A stretch of DNA of 64,000 bases. It comes from Hymenobacter gummosus (GTDB lineage: Bacteria > Bacteroidota > Bacteroidia > Cytophagales > Hymenobacteraceae). Where the stretch lies: the NCBI RefSeq assembly GCF_003970915.1, contig NZ_RXOF01000001.1:372001-436000 (forward strand), written 5' to 3'. Below, piece by piece: positions 16,821 through 24,580 of the stretch. Below the pieces are notes generated by a model, which worked only from the letters and a program-made list of their open reading frames with translations, made no database searches and was not told the DNA's origin. The first letter of the stretch is position 1. Each line of letters opens with the position of its first letter. Made by a program: the position numbers and the translations under genes.

Positions 16821-17402
16821 GTGCTTCGCTCCTGTTGCGCGCTGCTGGTAGCTGGTCTGTTGCTTGCGGGCTGCACTTCCACGCCGGACTACACGCCCAA
16901 ACCCAAAGGCTACAACCGCATCGACCTGCCGCCGCACCGCTACCAGCCGCTGCCGCCGGGCCACCCGTACCGGTTTGAGTACTCGCAGTCGGCGCGGATC
17001 CTGCGGGATTCGTCGTACCTGGCCCAGCCGCACTGGATCAACGTGAACTACCCCGCGCTGCACGCCAACGTGCAGATTACCTACACCAACATTGCGGGTA
17101 ACCCCAAGCTCTTCAACAAGATGCTGGAGGACGCGCGCAAGCTCACGGGCAAGCACCAGATCAAGGCCACGGCCATCGAGGAAAACACGCTGAAGACGCC
17201 CGACGGCAAGAAAGTAGCCGTGTTCGAGCTGAGCGGCGACGTGCCGAGCCAGTTTCAGTTCTACACCACCGATTCCACGAAGCACTTCTTCCGCGGGGCC
17301 CTGTACTTCCGCACGGCCGTAGCCAACGACTCCCTCGCGCCGGTCATCGACTACGTGAAGGAGGACATCGTGCACTTGGTCAACACCCTGAAATACCAAT
17401 AG
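16821..17402 (+). CDS. gldD: Gliding motility lipoprotein GldD
   Basis: 193-residue lipoprotein needed for gliding in F. johnsoniae (family knowledge). Lipobox LLLAGC follows a short signal. Family residues: [20 protein letters not shown] near the N-terminus and the C-terminal [20 protein letters not shown] with [13 protein letters not shown] start at 16821 gives the signal peptide directly; no ATG is available. In Flavobacterium the order is ssb-gldE-gldD. Here only 131 bp separate ssb and gldD, so gldE is absent from this locus. Confidence 0.93.
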   Translation: MLRSCCALLVAGLLLAGCTSTPDYTPKPKGYNRIDLPPHRYQPLPPGHPYRFEYSQSARILRDSSYLAQPHWINVNYPALHANVQITYTNIAGNPKLFNKMLEDARKLTGKHQIKATAIEENTLKTPDGKKVAVFELSGDVPSQFQFYTTDSTKHFFRGALYFRTAVANDSLAPVIDYVKEDIVHLVNTLKYQ

Positions 17403-17406
17403 GCCT

Positions 17407-17498
17407 TGATGGCTAAATGGTCGAATAGTTAAATGGCTGGTCGTTCGAACGCAGAACAATCAACAATTCAGCAATTTAACCATTTAACAATCTAACTC
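17407..17498. repeat. Composite inverted repeat, AAATGG-type arms
   Basis: The left arm (17407-17452, units like AAATGGTCG) pairs imperfectly with the right arm (17453-17498, units like CCATTTAAC). It occupies the entire gap between gldD and recG, both on the plus strand, and ends at the TTG start of recG. Confidence 0.8.
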
Positions 17499-19595
17499 TT
17501 GAGCAGCATTTTCCAAACCAAGCTGAGCCTGCTGCGCGGCATGGATACGCGGCGGGCCGACGTACTGGCCAAGGAGCTGAACCTGTTTACCTACGGCGAC
17601 CTGGTGCAGTTCTACCCTTTCCGCTACCTCGACCGCACGCAGTTCTACCACGTCGTCGACCTGCACGACGACCTGTCGATGGTGCAGGTGAAGGCCACCG
17701 TGCGCACCAAGGAAGTGCTGGGCGAAGGCCGCAAGCAGCGCCTCGTGGCCCAGGCCCAGGACGAGAGCGGACAGCTGGAACTGGTGTGGTTCAAGGGCGT
17801 GAAGTGGTTTGAGAAGTGGGTGAAAAACCACCAGGAGTACATTATTTTCGGCAAGCCGACCCTGTTTAACGGCAAGCCGCAGATGGCGCACCCCGAGTTG
17901 GAAGAGGTGTCGGAGCAGAAGCCGGGCACCTCGTTTCTGCAGCCGGTGTACTCCAGTACGGATAAGCTCAGGAACTTCAACCTCGACAGCAAGGGCATTG
18001 CCCGCCTGACGGCGCAGGTGATAAAGCTCTGCGCTCCGCACTTTCACGAAACCCTCTCGCCGGAGCTGATTCAGCGCTACGCCCTGATGCCCAAGGCGGA
18101 GGCCATGCAGCAGATTCACTTCCCGCAGAGCAACGAGCTGCTGCAGGCGGCGCGCTTCCGCCTGAAGTTTGAGGAGCTGTTCTACGTGCAGCTCAAACTG
18201 TTGCGGCAGCGCGACGTGCGTAAGGTGGAGCTGGCCGGGCAGATTTTCGATAAAGTGCCCACGCTCACGCACTTCTACAAGAACGTGCTGCCTTTCGACC
18301 TGACGATGGCGCAGAAGCGGGTGATTCACGACATCTACAAGGACTTCTGCTCGGGCAAGCAGATGAACCGCCTGCTGCAGGGCGACGTGGGCTCCGGCAA
18401 GACCATCGTGGCCTTCATCAGCATGCTCATTGCGGCCGACAACGGGGCGCAGTCCTGCCTGATGGCCCCCACGGAAATCCTGGCCGACCAGCACTACGAG
18501 GGCCTGAAGAAGTTCGCCGACATGCTGGGCCTCAAGATCGGGCTGCTGACCGGCTCGACGCGTACGGCCGCCCGCCGGGTGCTGCACGAGCAGCTGCGCT
18601 CGGGCGAGCTGCACATGCTGGTGGGCACCCACGCGCTGCTCGAAGACGTGGTGCAGTTCAAGAACCTGGGCCTGACCATCATGGACGAGCAGCACCGCTT
18701 CGGGGTGGCGCAGCGCTCCAAGCTCTGGCAGAAAAACCCTAACGTCATCCCGCACGTGCTGGTGATGACGGCCACGCCCATTCCGCGCACCCTGGCCATG
18801 ACGCTCTACGGCGACCTGGACGTGTCGGTCATCGACGAGCTGCCGGCGGGCCGCAAGCCCATCGTGACGGTGCACCGCTTCGACGCCAACCGCCTGAAGG
18901 TGTTCGAGTTCATGCGCCAGGAAATCCGCAAGGGCCGGCAGTGCTACGTGGTGTACCCGCTCATCGAGGAAAGCGAAGCCATGGCCGACTACAAGGATCT
19001 GATGGACGGCTTCGAAAGCGTGTCAAGGGCGTTTCCGGAGTACCACGTGAGCATCGTGCACGGGCGCATGACGGCCGGCGAAAAGGACGCGGAGATGCAG
19101 CGTTTCGTGAAAAACGAGTCGCAGATCATGGTGGCTACCACCGTAATCGAGGTGGGCGTGAACGTGCCCAACGCCTCGGTGATGGTCATTGAGTCGGCGG
19201 AGCGGTTTGGCCTCTCGCAGCTGCACCAGCTGCGCGGGCGCGTGGGCCGCGGCGCCGACCAGAGCTACTGCATCCTGATGTCGGGCTACAAGCTGAGCAA
19301 GGACACGCGCACCCGCCTGGAGACGATGGTGCGCACCAACAACGGCTTTGAAATTGCCGACATCGACCTGAAGCTGCGCGGCCCCGGCGACCTGATGGGC
19401 ACCCAGCAAAGCGGCGTGCTGGACCTGCTGGTGGCTGACCTAGCGAAAGACGGCAAGATCCTGACCGAATCGAGGGCGGCCGCGCAGGAAATACTCCACG
19501 AGGACCCGACGCTCAGCAAGCCGGAAAACCAGAACATCCGGCGCCACATCGAGTCGTTGCCGTCTACGGCGGTAAACTGGAGCCGGATTAGTTAG
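17499..19595 (+). CDS. recG: ATP-dependent DNA helicase RecG
   Basis: Branch-migrating helicase for fork rescue and recombination; 698 residues, normal length. The N-terminal wedge/OB domain spans about residues 60-150. Walker A LLQGDVGSGKT is near residue 294. The DExH box is DEQHRFG near 395. Helicase motif III is MTATPIPRTLAMTLYGDLD. Motif VI is QLRGRVGRG in the C-terminal RecA-like domain. TTG start (MSSIFQTKLSLL) directly abuts a composite hairpin; no upstream ATG is in frame. Confidence 0.97.
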   Translation: MSSIFQTKLSLLRGMDTRRADVLAKELNLFTYGDLVQFYPFRYLDRTQFYHVVDLHDDLSMVQVKATVRTKEVLGEGRKQRLVAQAQDESGQLELVWFKGVKWFEKWVKNHQEYIIFGKPTLFNGKPQMAHPELEEVSEQKPGTSFLQPVYSSTDKLRNFNLDSKGIARLTAQVIKLCAPHFHETLSPELIQRYALMPKAEAMQQIHFPQSNELLQAARFRLKFEELFYVQLKLLRQRDVRKVELAGQIFDKVPTLTHFYKNVLPFDLTMAQKRVIHDIYKDFCSGKQMNRLLQGDVGSGKTIVAFISMLIAADNGAQSCLMAPTEILADQHYEGLKKFADMLGLKIGLLTGSTRTAARRVLHEQLRSGELHMLVGTHALLEDVVQFKNLGLTIMDEQHRFGVAQRSKLWQKNPNVIPHVLVMTATPIPRTLAMTLYGDLDVSVIDELPAGRKPIVTVHRFDANRLKVFEFMRQEIRKGRQCYVVYPLIEESEAMADYKDLMDGFESVSRAFPEYHVSIVHGRMTAGEKDAEMQRFVKNESQIMVATTVIEVGVNVPNASVMVIESAERFGLSQLHQLRGRVGRGADQSYCILMSGYKLSKDTRTRLETMVRTNNGFEIADIDLKLRGPGDLMGTQQSGVLDLLVADLAKDGKILTESRAAAQEILHEDPTLSKPENQNIRRHIESLPSTAVNWSRIS

Positions 19596-19623
19596 CAGTA
19601 TCTAATTGTACATATATAGCCAT

Positions 19624-19646
19624 AAAAAAACGGCCTCTAAGCCGTT
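19624..19646 (-). terminator. Intrinsic terminator of the small minus-strand gene
   Basis: The minus strand reads AACGGC-TTAGAG-GCCGTT followed by a T-run, 8 bp past the stop at 19654. Confidence 0.75.
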
Positions 19647-19653
19647 CCACAGT

Positions 19654-19881
19654 CTAGTTAAGCGAGACTGGGTTGGTCTTTCGGCCGTATTCGATGGCGT
19701 CGGCGGCAGCCTGGCCCGGCACATCCTTGTAGCTGACGTGCTGCACAAAGAACGACTGCATGGACTCTACGTGCTGCTGCACCGGTTTGGTAGGAGCAGC
19801 GCTTATGCGGCTTTGGTCTTTTGCATTTTTGCCAACTATCACGAGGGCAATCAGCAAGGCAAACTGTAGTAAAGATTTCAT
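19654..19881 (-). CDS. Small hypothetical protein, exported or membrane-attached
   Basis: 75-residue protein. MKSLLQFALLIALVIVG is a hydrophobic signal or anchor; the rest is polar with no domain I recognise (QHVESMQSFFVQHVSYKDVP). I chose the ATG at 19881 because longer versions have no signal at their N-terminus. The gene is supported by a good minus-strand promoter at 20034-20063 and a terminator just past the stop. The predicted leader is about 145 nt. Confidence 0.65.
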   Translation of the reverse strand: MKSLLQFALLIALVIVGKNAKDQSRISAAPTKPVQQHVESMQSFFVQHVSYKDVPGQAAADAIEYGRKTNPVSLN

Positions 19882-20033
19882 GGGAAAAACAATCAGTGGA
19901 GAGGAGCGGCGCCCGCGGGGTACGGTCGCCAGGATTTCTGCTGAACCCGGTTGGCACAGCGAAAGAAGCTCAGTGGCGTGAGCTTCGTGCACAGAAATCA
20001 GCGTGGCGTGGCTGGGGAAACTAGGCCTGTGCA

Positions 20034-20063
20034 CAAATTTATCAATTATATACAAGTTTACAA
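20034..20063 (-). promoter_or_regulatory. Bacteroidota promoter of the small minus-strand gene
   Basis: On the minus strand: TTG (20063-20061), 19-nt spacer, TAAATTTG (20041-20034). The surrounding 19882-20274 gap (393 bp) is AT-richer than average and otherwise holds only a -7 box for the plus-strand gene. Confidence 0.6.
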
Positions 20064-20212
20064 GCTCCGTGGCCGTAAATCTGTACATACCCGCCGTTGC
20101 AAAGAAAACGGCACCGGGCGCGTTAGGTGTCAGCGAAAAGGTTATGAATGCGTGAACATTTCAGCGGGCCGGCTGCCCAGCGGGGCCTTTACGGGAATGG
20201 TCGACTGAATGA

Positions 20213-20220
20213 TACCTTTG
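20213..20220 (+). promoter_or_regulatory. Candidate -7 box (TACCTTTG)
   Basis: TACCTTTG 54 nt before the GTG start of the secreted protein at 20275. The -33 position carries only TTTA at a 21-nt spacing. Confidence 0.45.
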
Positions 20221-20274
20221 GGAAGTACATTTTCCCTGGTTGGACGACTTTCGCTCCGTTAAACCCCTAACGAC

Positions 20275-21726
20275 GTGCGTTTTACTCTGAAATTTTTTTT
20301 CACCGCCGGCTTGCTGGCGGCCGCTTTGCTCCAGGGCGCCCCGGTGGCGGCCCAGCGCGTGCGCTCCACTCCCTTCGCCTACGTGCCCGAGCACACCGAA
20401 GACCCTTACAATCAACGCGTCCACGTGAAGACGCTGGCCCTGCCCGGCAGCACCGACTTCATTATCCTGAGCCACCGCTCGGCCGGGGAGTACGCCGTGG
20501 AGCGCTACGACGCGGACTTGAAAAAAATCTGGGCGGCGACCGTACCCGTGGCGCCGGGGGAGAGCATGGAAGCCTTTGCCCGCAACGACCAGCAGGCCCT
20601 GGTGGTCATTCACCACGGCGGCGAAACGGGCCAGTACCTGCTGGTGCAGCCCGTGGACCTGAAAACCGGGCAGAAGCTGACGGCGAAGAAGATGGCCGAA
20701 GGCGGTTCGCAGGAGCGGCGACCGGGCATCAGCATCTCACCCGACGGCACCCAGCTGGTGGCCTGGCGCTATGTCACGCGCGATGCGCAGATCAAGGCCC
20801 TCACGGCCGCGCACTACGACCGGCAGCTCACCAAGCTCAAGGACCGCAGCTACGATTTCCGCGACCTGGGCTCCTTCTTCTCCCCCAGCGTGCACGTGGC
20901 CAACGACGGCACCCAGTACGTGGCCCTTATCGGTGACGACAACCAGAAGCTGACCGTGCGCCGCTACCGCGACCAAGACGCCGACATCAAGGTGATGGCC
21001 GTGACGGTGGGCGGCACCTACGGCGGCAAGAAGGTCACGATTCGGGACTCGCAGTGGCGCCTGCTCGACGGGCGGACGCTGTACGCGGCCACCATCTGCG
21101 CCGACTACGCTTCGGGTGAGTACTACAGCCTGAAGCTGGTGAAGTTCGACTTCGCCGCGGCCGACATGAAGTTTGCGCCGGAGTTCAAGTTTACGCCCGA
21201 GTACCTGGCCGAAACCAACAAGCTCACCGGTGCCAGCTACAAGCGCCTCGACGACATCTACCTTTCCGACGTGGTGCGCACGGCCGACCAGAACGTGGTG
21301 GTTATTGCCGAGCACAAGGCCGAAGAAGGCCCCGACGCCCCGGTGCGCGCCCGGGAGCTGCACGTGTTCGGCTACAACGAGTTTCAGTCGCCGACCTGGC
21401 ACCAGATTATTGCCAAAAACCAGGCGGCCCCGATTACCGAAAGCTTCACCGGCATCGGCTACCGCGCCGCCCCCATCGGCAACGACGTGCAGGTGGTGAC
21501 GCTGGAAAAGCTGAAGGAGAAAACCGACCTGCAGCTACGCAAGATTGCCGCCCTGGCCGGCACCGTGACGGAGCCGAAAGCCCTCGGTCTGAACGTGGCC
21601 AACGACCAGCAGGTAGCCTACGTGAAGGACTTTACTGCCTGGCTCGACGACAAGACCATGATTGTGGTGACGCGGCCCAGCAAGAAGTCGGCGGCGCTGC
21701 AGCTGAACAAGCTCGTCTTCAAATAA
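20275..21726 (+). CDS. Hypothetical secreted protein, possible beta-propeller
   Basis: 483 residues with signal peptide (MRFTLKFFFTAGLLAAALLQ, cleavage after GAPVAAQ). Repeating strand patterns with DG/ND turns (GISISPDGTQLVAWRY, SVHVANDGTQYVALIGDDNQ) suggest a beta-propeller, but no named family is recognised. GTG start at 20275, the only start consistent with the signal. Probably periplasmic or surface. A small ORF starts 3 bp after the stop. Confidence 0.8.
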   Translation: MRFTLKFFFTAGLLAAALLQGAPVAAQRVRSTPFAYVPEHTEDPYNQRVHVKTLALPGSTDFIILSHRSAGEYAVERYDADLKKIWAATVPVAPGESMEAFARNDQQALVVIHHGGETGQYLLVQPVDLKTGQKLTAKKMAEGGSQERRPGISISPDGTQLVAWRYVTRDAQIKALTAAHYDRQLTKLKDRSYDFRDLGSFFSPSVHVANDGTQYVALIGDDNQKLTVRRYRDQDADIKVMAVTVGGTYGGKKVTIRDSQWRLLDGRTLYAATICADYASGEYYSLKLVKFDFAAADMKFAPEFKFTPEYLAETNKLTGASYKRLDDIYLSDVVRTADQNVVVIAEHKAEEGPDAPVRARELHVFGYNEFQSPTWHQIIAKNQAAPITESFTGIGYRAAPIGNDVQVVTLEKLKEKTDLQLRKIAALAGTVTEPKALGLNVANDQQVAYVKDFTAWLDDKTMIVVTRPSKKSAALQLNKLVFK

Positions 21727-21729
21727 GCC

Positions 21730-22044
21730 ATGCTGGCCTTCTACCTGCTGCCCGACGACGCCCCGCGCCCCGGCCCGCCCCGCTTGGAGGAACTGCCGAA
21801 GGCGGGCGAGCTGTCGGCCGAGGACTTCCGGGAGCTGCAGGCGCAGCGTATCATCGAGGGGCGCCTGAGCTACGAGCAGGATTTTCGCTGGAGCAGCGGC
21901 GTGGCGCAGATGAAGCTGCAACTGCTGCTGCACCGGCACCCGCAGCTCCGCCCCGACGACGCCAGCACCCCGGAGCAGCGGCTGTTCGTGCTGCTGTTGA
22001 ACGCTTCGGCGGCCGACTCCGGGCTGCTGGCAGTGGCTGAGTAA
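21730..22044 (+). CDS. Hypothetical protein, 104 residues
   Basis: Soluble, no signal peptide. Predicted helical, acidic and Leu-rich (ELSAEDFRELQAQRIIEGRL). ATG 3 bp after the stop of the secreted-protein gene, so probably co-transcribed. It ends 16 bp before a 21-bp perfect hairpin. No domain recognised. Confidence 0.68.
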   Translation: MLAFYLLPDDAPRPGPPRLEELPKAGELSAEDFRELQAQRIIEGRLSYEQDFRWSSGVAQMKLQLLLHRHPQLRPDDASTPEQRLFVLLLNASAADSGLLAVAE

Positions 22045-22060
22045 GCATTGCAGGGTTCCG

Positions 22061-22107
22061 CAGAACGCATCGAGCCGCCCCGGTCTGGGGCGGCTCGATG
22101 CGTTCTG
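22061..22107. terminator. 21-bp perfect hairpin between convergent genes
   Basis: Arms 22061-22081 and 22087-22107 are exact reverse complements with a 5-nt loop. There is no long T-run. Located between the plus-strand small ORF and the minus-strand HxlR gene; probably a bidirectional terminator. Confidence 0.75.
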
Positions 22108-22124
22108 GGCGGGCACTGAGCGGA

Positions 22125-22532
22125 TTATTCGGTGGGCGGAGTGCGGCTCCAGCCTTCCACAATGGTGGGGGTGCTGCGTTCCAGCCAGTCGGCCAGGTCG
22201 CGCACTTTGGCAGCAGCCTGCGTGCCGAGCGGCGTCAGGCTGTACTCCACGTGCGGCGGCACCACGTCGTGGGCCACGCGGTTCACCAGGCCGTCGGCTT
22301 CCAGCCACTGCAGCGTCTGGGCCAGCATCCGCTCGTTGACGCCCCCGATTTGCCGGCGCAGCTGGCTGAACCGGCGGGTTTCGCCTTCCAGCGCCATCAG
22401 CACCAGCACGCCCCAGCGGCTGGTTACGTGCCTCAACACCGTGCGCGAGGGGCAATCCACCGCCATCAGGTTGCCGCGCCGCACCCGCTCCGACAACAGG
22501 GCGGTTTCCTCAACCATACCGACTTTTTCCAT
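22125..22532 (-). CDS. HxlR-family transcriptional regulator
   Basis: Winged-helix repressor/activator of 135 residues. The conserved N-terminal Cys motif is present (MAVDCPSRTVLRHVTSRWGV), as is the wing LRRQIGGVNERMLAQTLQWL. I chose the ATG at 22532 (MEKVGMVEET); an ATG 15 nt downstream is possible. It is divergent from a NmrA/QorB-type oxidoreductase, the same arrangement as E. coli ytfH-qorB, so that gene is the probable target. A redox or quinone-type signal through the Cys is inference. Confidence 0.92.
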   Translation of the reverse strand: MEKVGMVEETALLSERVRRGNLMAVDCPSRTVLRHVTSRWGVLVLMALEGETRRFSQLRRQIGGVNERMLAQTLQWLEADGLVNRVAHDVVPPHVEYSLTPLGTQAAAKVRDLADWLERSTPTIVEGWSRTPPTE

Positions 22533-22549
22533 ACTTACCTTTTTGTACG

Positions 22550-22568
22550 TACTTACTTTATGTAAGTA
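22550..22568. promoter_or_regulatory. Candidate HxlR operator
   Basis: Perfect inverted repeat TACTTAC-TTTAT-GTAAGTA in the 82-bp divergent region, preceded by GTACGTAC and a second TACTTAC at 22532-22538. It is suited to bind a dimeric HxlR regulator and control both genes. Confidence 0.6.
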
Positions 22569-22614
22569 TACCAAATACTTTTGATCCGTCAACCATCCAA
22601 CGACACCCCACGCT

Positions 22615-23466
22615 ATGAGCATTGCCATTACGGGCGCCACCGGCCACCTGGGCCGCCTGGTCGTCGAGAACCTGAAGAATACTGATTCGGCCGCTTCCAT
22701 CGTCGCCCTGGTGCGCGACCCAGCCAAAGCCGCGGACCTCGGTGTGGAAGCCCGCCGCTTCGACTACAGCCAGCCCGACACGCTGGCCCCCGCGCTGCAG
22801 GGCGTGGAAAAGCTGCTGCTGATTTCGTCCAACGAAATCGGTCAGCGCGCCGAGCAGCACCGCAACGTCATTGAAGCCGCCAAGCAGGCGGGCGTCAAGC
22901 ACCTCGTCTACACCAGCCTGCTGCACGCCGACTCCTCACCGCTGAGCCTGGCCGACGAGCACCGCGCCACCGAAGCCGACCTGAAAGCCTCGGGCCTACC
23001 CTACACCATCCTGCGCAACGGCTGGTACACCGAAAACCACACCGGCTCCATCGGCGGTGCCCTGGCTGGCGGCGCCTTCCTCGGCAGCGCCAAGGACGGC
23101 CAGATTTCCTCGGCCACCCGCGCCGACTTCGCCGCCGCCGCCGCTGCCGTGCTGGCCGGCTCCGGCCACGAGGGCAAGACCTACGAGCTAGCCGGCGACG
23201 AAGGCCACACCCTCACCGACCTGGCGGCCGAAATTTCGCGGCAGAGTGGCAAGGACATTCCCTACAAAGACCTGCCCGCTGCCGAGTACGCCGCTATCCT
23301 CACCGGCTTCGGCCTGCCCGAGCACTTCGCCCACGGCATAGCCGGCTGGGACGCCGACGCGGCCTCGGGCGCCCTCTACGACGACAGCCGCCAACTCTCC
23401 CAGCTGATCGGCCGCCCGACCACGCCGTTGGCTACGGCCGTGGCCGACGCGCTGAAGCAGGCGTAA
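22615..23466 (+). CDS. NmrA-type NAD(P)H quinone oxidoreductase (QorB-like)
   Basis: Atypical short-chain dehydrogenase of 283 residues expected to reduce quinones with NADPH in the cytosol. Rossmann motif MSIAITGATGHLGRLVVENL. Characteristic SSNEIGQRAEQHRNVIEAAK and VKHLVYTSLL segments follow, then LPYTILRNGWYTENH, all as in E. coli QorB (YtfG). ATG at 22615. It is controlled by the divergent HxlR gene (inference from layout and operator). A bidirectional terminator follows. Confidence 0.92.
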   Translation: MSIAITGATGHLGRLVVENLKNTDSAASIVALVRDPAKAADLGVEARRFDYSQPDTLAPALQGVEKLLLISSNEIGQRAEQHRNVIEAAKQAGVKHLVYTSLLHADSSPLSLADEHRATEADLKASGLPYTILRNGWYTENHTGSIGGALAGGAFLGSAKDGQISSATRADFAAAAAAVLAGSGHEGKTYELAGDEGHTLTDLAAEISRQSGKDIPYKDLPAAEYAAILTGFGLPEHFAHGIAGWDADAASGALYDDSRQLSQLIGRPTTPLATAVADALKQA

Positions 23467-23486
23467 TCTAGGCTTCGAGCCAGAAA

Positions 23487-23520
23487 CAAAAGGCTGCCCC
23501 AATATCGGGGCGGCCTTTTT
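23487..23520. terminator. Bidirectional intrinsic terminator
   Basis: AAAAGGCTGCCCC-AATAT-CGGGGCGGCCTTTTT between convergent genes; T-runs on both strands. It touches the stop codon of the minus-strand BNR gene. Confidence 0.9.
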
Positions 23521-24439
23521 AGTATCTTCTTATCAACCGGTTGCCTGCCTTAATCCATACTCTTCTATAGTCGAATGCCCAAAGCCGCCCCTGATTATCA
23601 CAACGAAGGTTTAATTGCTCCAACTCTGGTAGTAGAACAGTGTCTTTAATTTGGCTATTCGTTATCTGCAGCAGGTAATGAGGTGTCGGACTAAAGCTTC
23701 TATTATATCCTACCAGATAAATACTACCATCGCACGCACACACATCATTCAATTCACTTATCGGTTTAATAGTCACAATCGGCTTCCAATCACGGCTGGT
23801 TCTTGAAAACAGCTCACCGGTTTCCAAAAACTTAAATCGGGCACCGTCGAAATAAGAATCTCCAAACACAGTGTCGTTTACCGAATAGTTGAGTTCTGGT
23901 ACAGCTTTTACCAGCTTCCATTTCTGGCCTTCAGCATCACCCATGTGGTGTATTTGTCCATTATAAGTGATTATCTGAACAGGTTGCCGAGCACAAGAAT
24001 AAAATTTATATGGAAAAAATATTCGTGGGTTAAACTCCCGCCGTATCCACGTCTTACCAAAGTCCGTGGAATATGCCATGCGAGAATAAGGAGGCTCATG
24101 AACACCTGGCCAGCTATCTAAACCCCACAACACATAGTTGTGGTCGATAGTAAGGTACTTGATGTATAGAAAATCCGGCTTATCGCGCTGATCATGCAAG
24201 TGTTGCCACGTCTGACCAGCATTTGTAGTTATTGCCAGCCCTCCATGCCACTTCACGGCTATTAATGTATCACCACTCACAGGCAACAAGTCATGAACTG
24301 CATGATCAGCCTTCCTTGTACGTTGGCGAAGGTCTGTTTTATCAGACAATACTGACGGTGCCTTCTGTTTATCTTGTTCTTGCTGCTGCGAGCAAGCTCC
24401 AACTGCTACTCCCAATACCAATATCCAGTATCTCATCAT
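23519..24439 (-). CDS. BNR-repeat lipoprotein, AT-rich
   Basis: Lipoprotein of 306 residues, signal MMRYWILVLGVAVGAC with Cys at the lipobox. BNR-like Asp-box turns are visible (LAITTNAGQTWQHL, MAYSTDFGKTWIRREF), suggesting a partial beta-propeller like sialidase or Ycf48-type proteins; no catalytic set can be assigned. The ATG at 24439 (or 24436) is chosen because upstream sequence belongs to a terminator. Base composition is visibly more AT-rich than flanking genes, with many A/T-ending codons. This suggests recent acquisition. Terminators flank it on both sides. Confidence 0.8.
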   Translation of the reverse strand: MMRYWILVLGVAVGACSQQQEQDKQKAPSVLSDKTDLRQRTRKADHAVHDLLPVSGDTLIAVKWHGGLAITTNAGQTWQHLHDQRDKPDFLYIKYLTIDHNYVLWGLDSWPGVHEPPYSRMAYSTDFGKTWIRREFNPRIFFPYKFYSCARQPVQIITYNGQIHHMGDAEGQKWKLVKAVPELNYSVNDTVFGDSYFDGARFKFLETGELFSRTSRDWKPIVTIKPISELNDVCACDGSIYLVGYNRSFSPTPHYLLQITNSQIKDTVLLPELEQLNLRCDNQGRLWAFDYRRVWIKAGNRLIRRY

Positions 24440-24475
24440 CAGGTTTTTGGTCAGATTCTTTAACCGTAATAACGA

Positions 24476-24510
24476 CAAAAGGGCCGCCCCGATACCGGAA
24501 CGGCCCTTCT
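24476..24510 (-). terminator. Intrinsic terminator after fadE
   Basis: The minus strand reads AAGGGCCGTTCC-GGTAT-CGGGGCGGCCCTT then TTTG. It lies 71 bp beyond the fadE stop and just upstream of the BNR gene. Confidence 0.75.
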
Positions 24511-24580
24511 TAGTTTTCCCCCATCGGGAAATAACAACCGGCCGTTTCCCCGCGGCCAGTTGCTGCTGATGCGCTCTGGG

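Noticed and set aside
17484-18875. 463-codon minus-strand frame opposite recG
   Set aside because: Shadow of recG; no family features and it runs into the composite hairpin.
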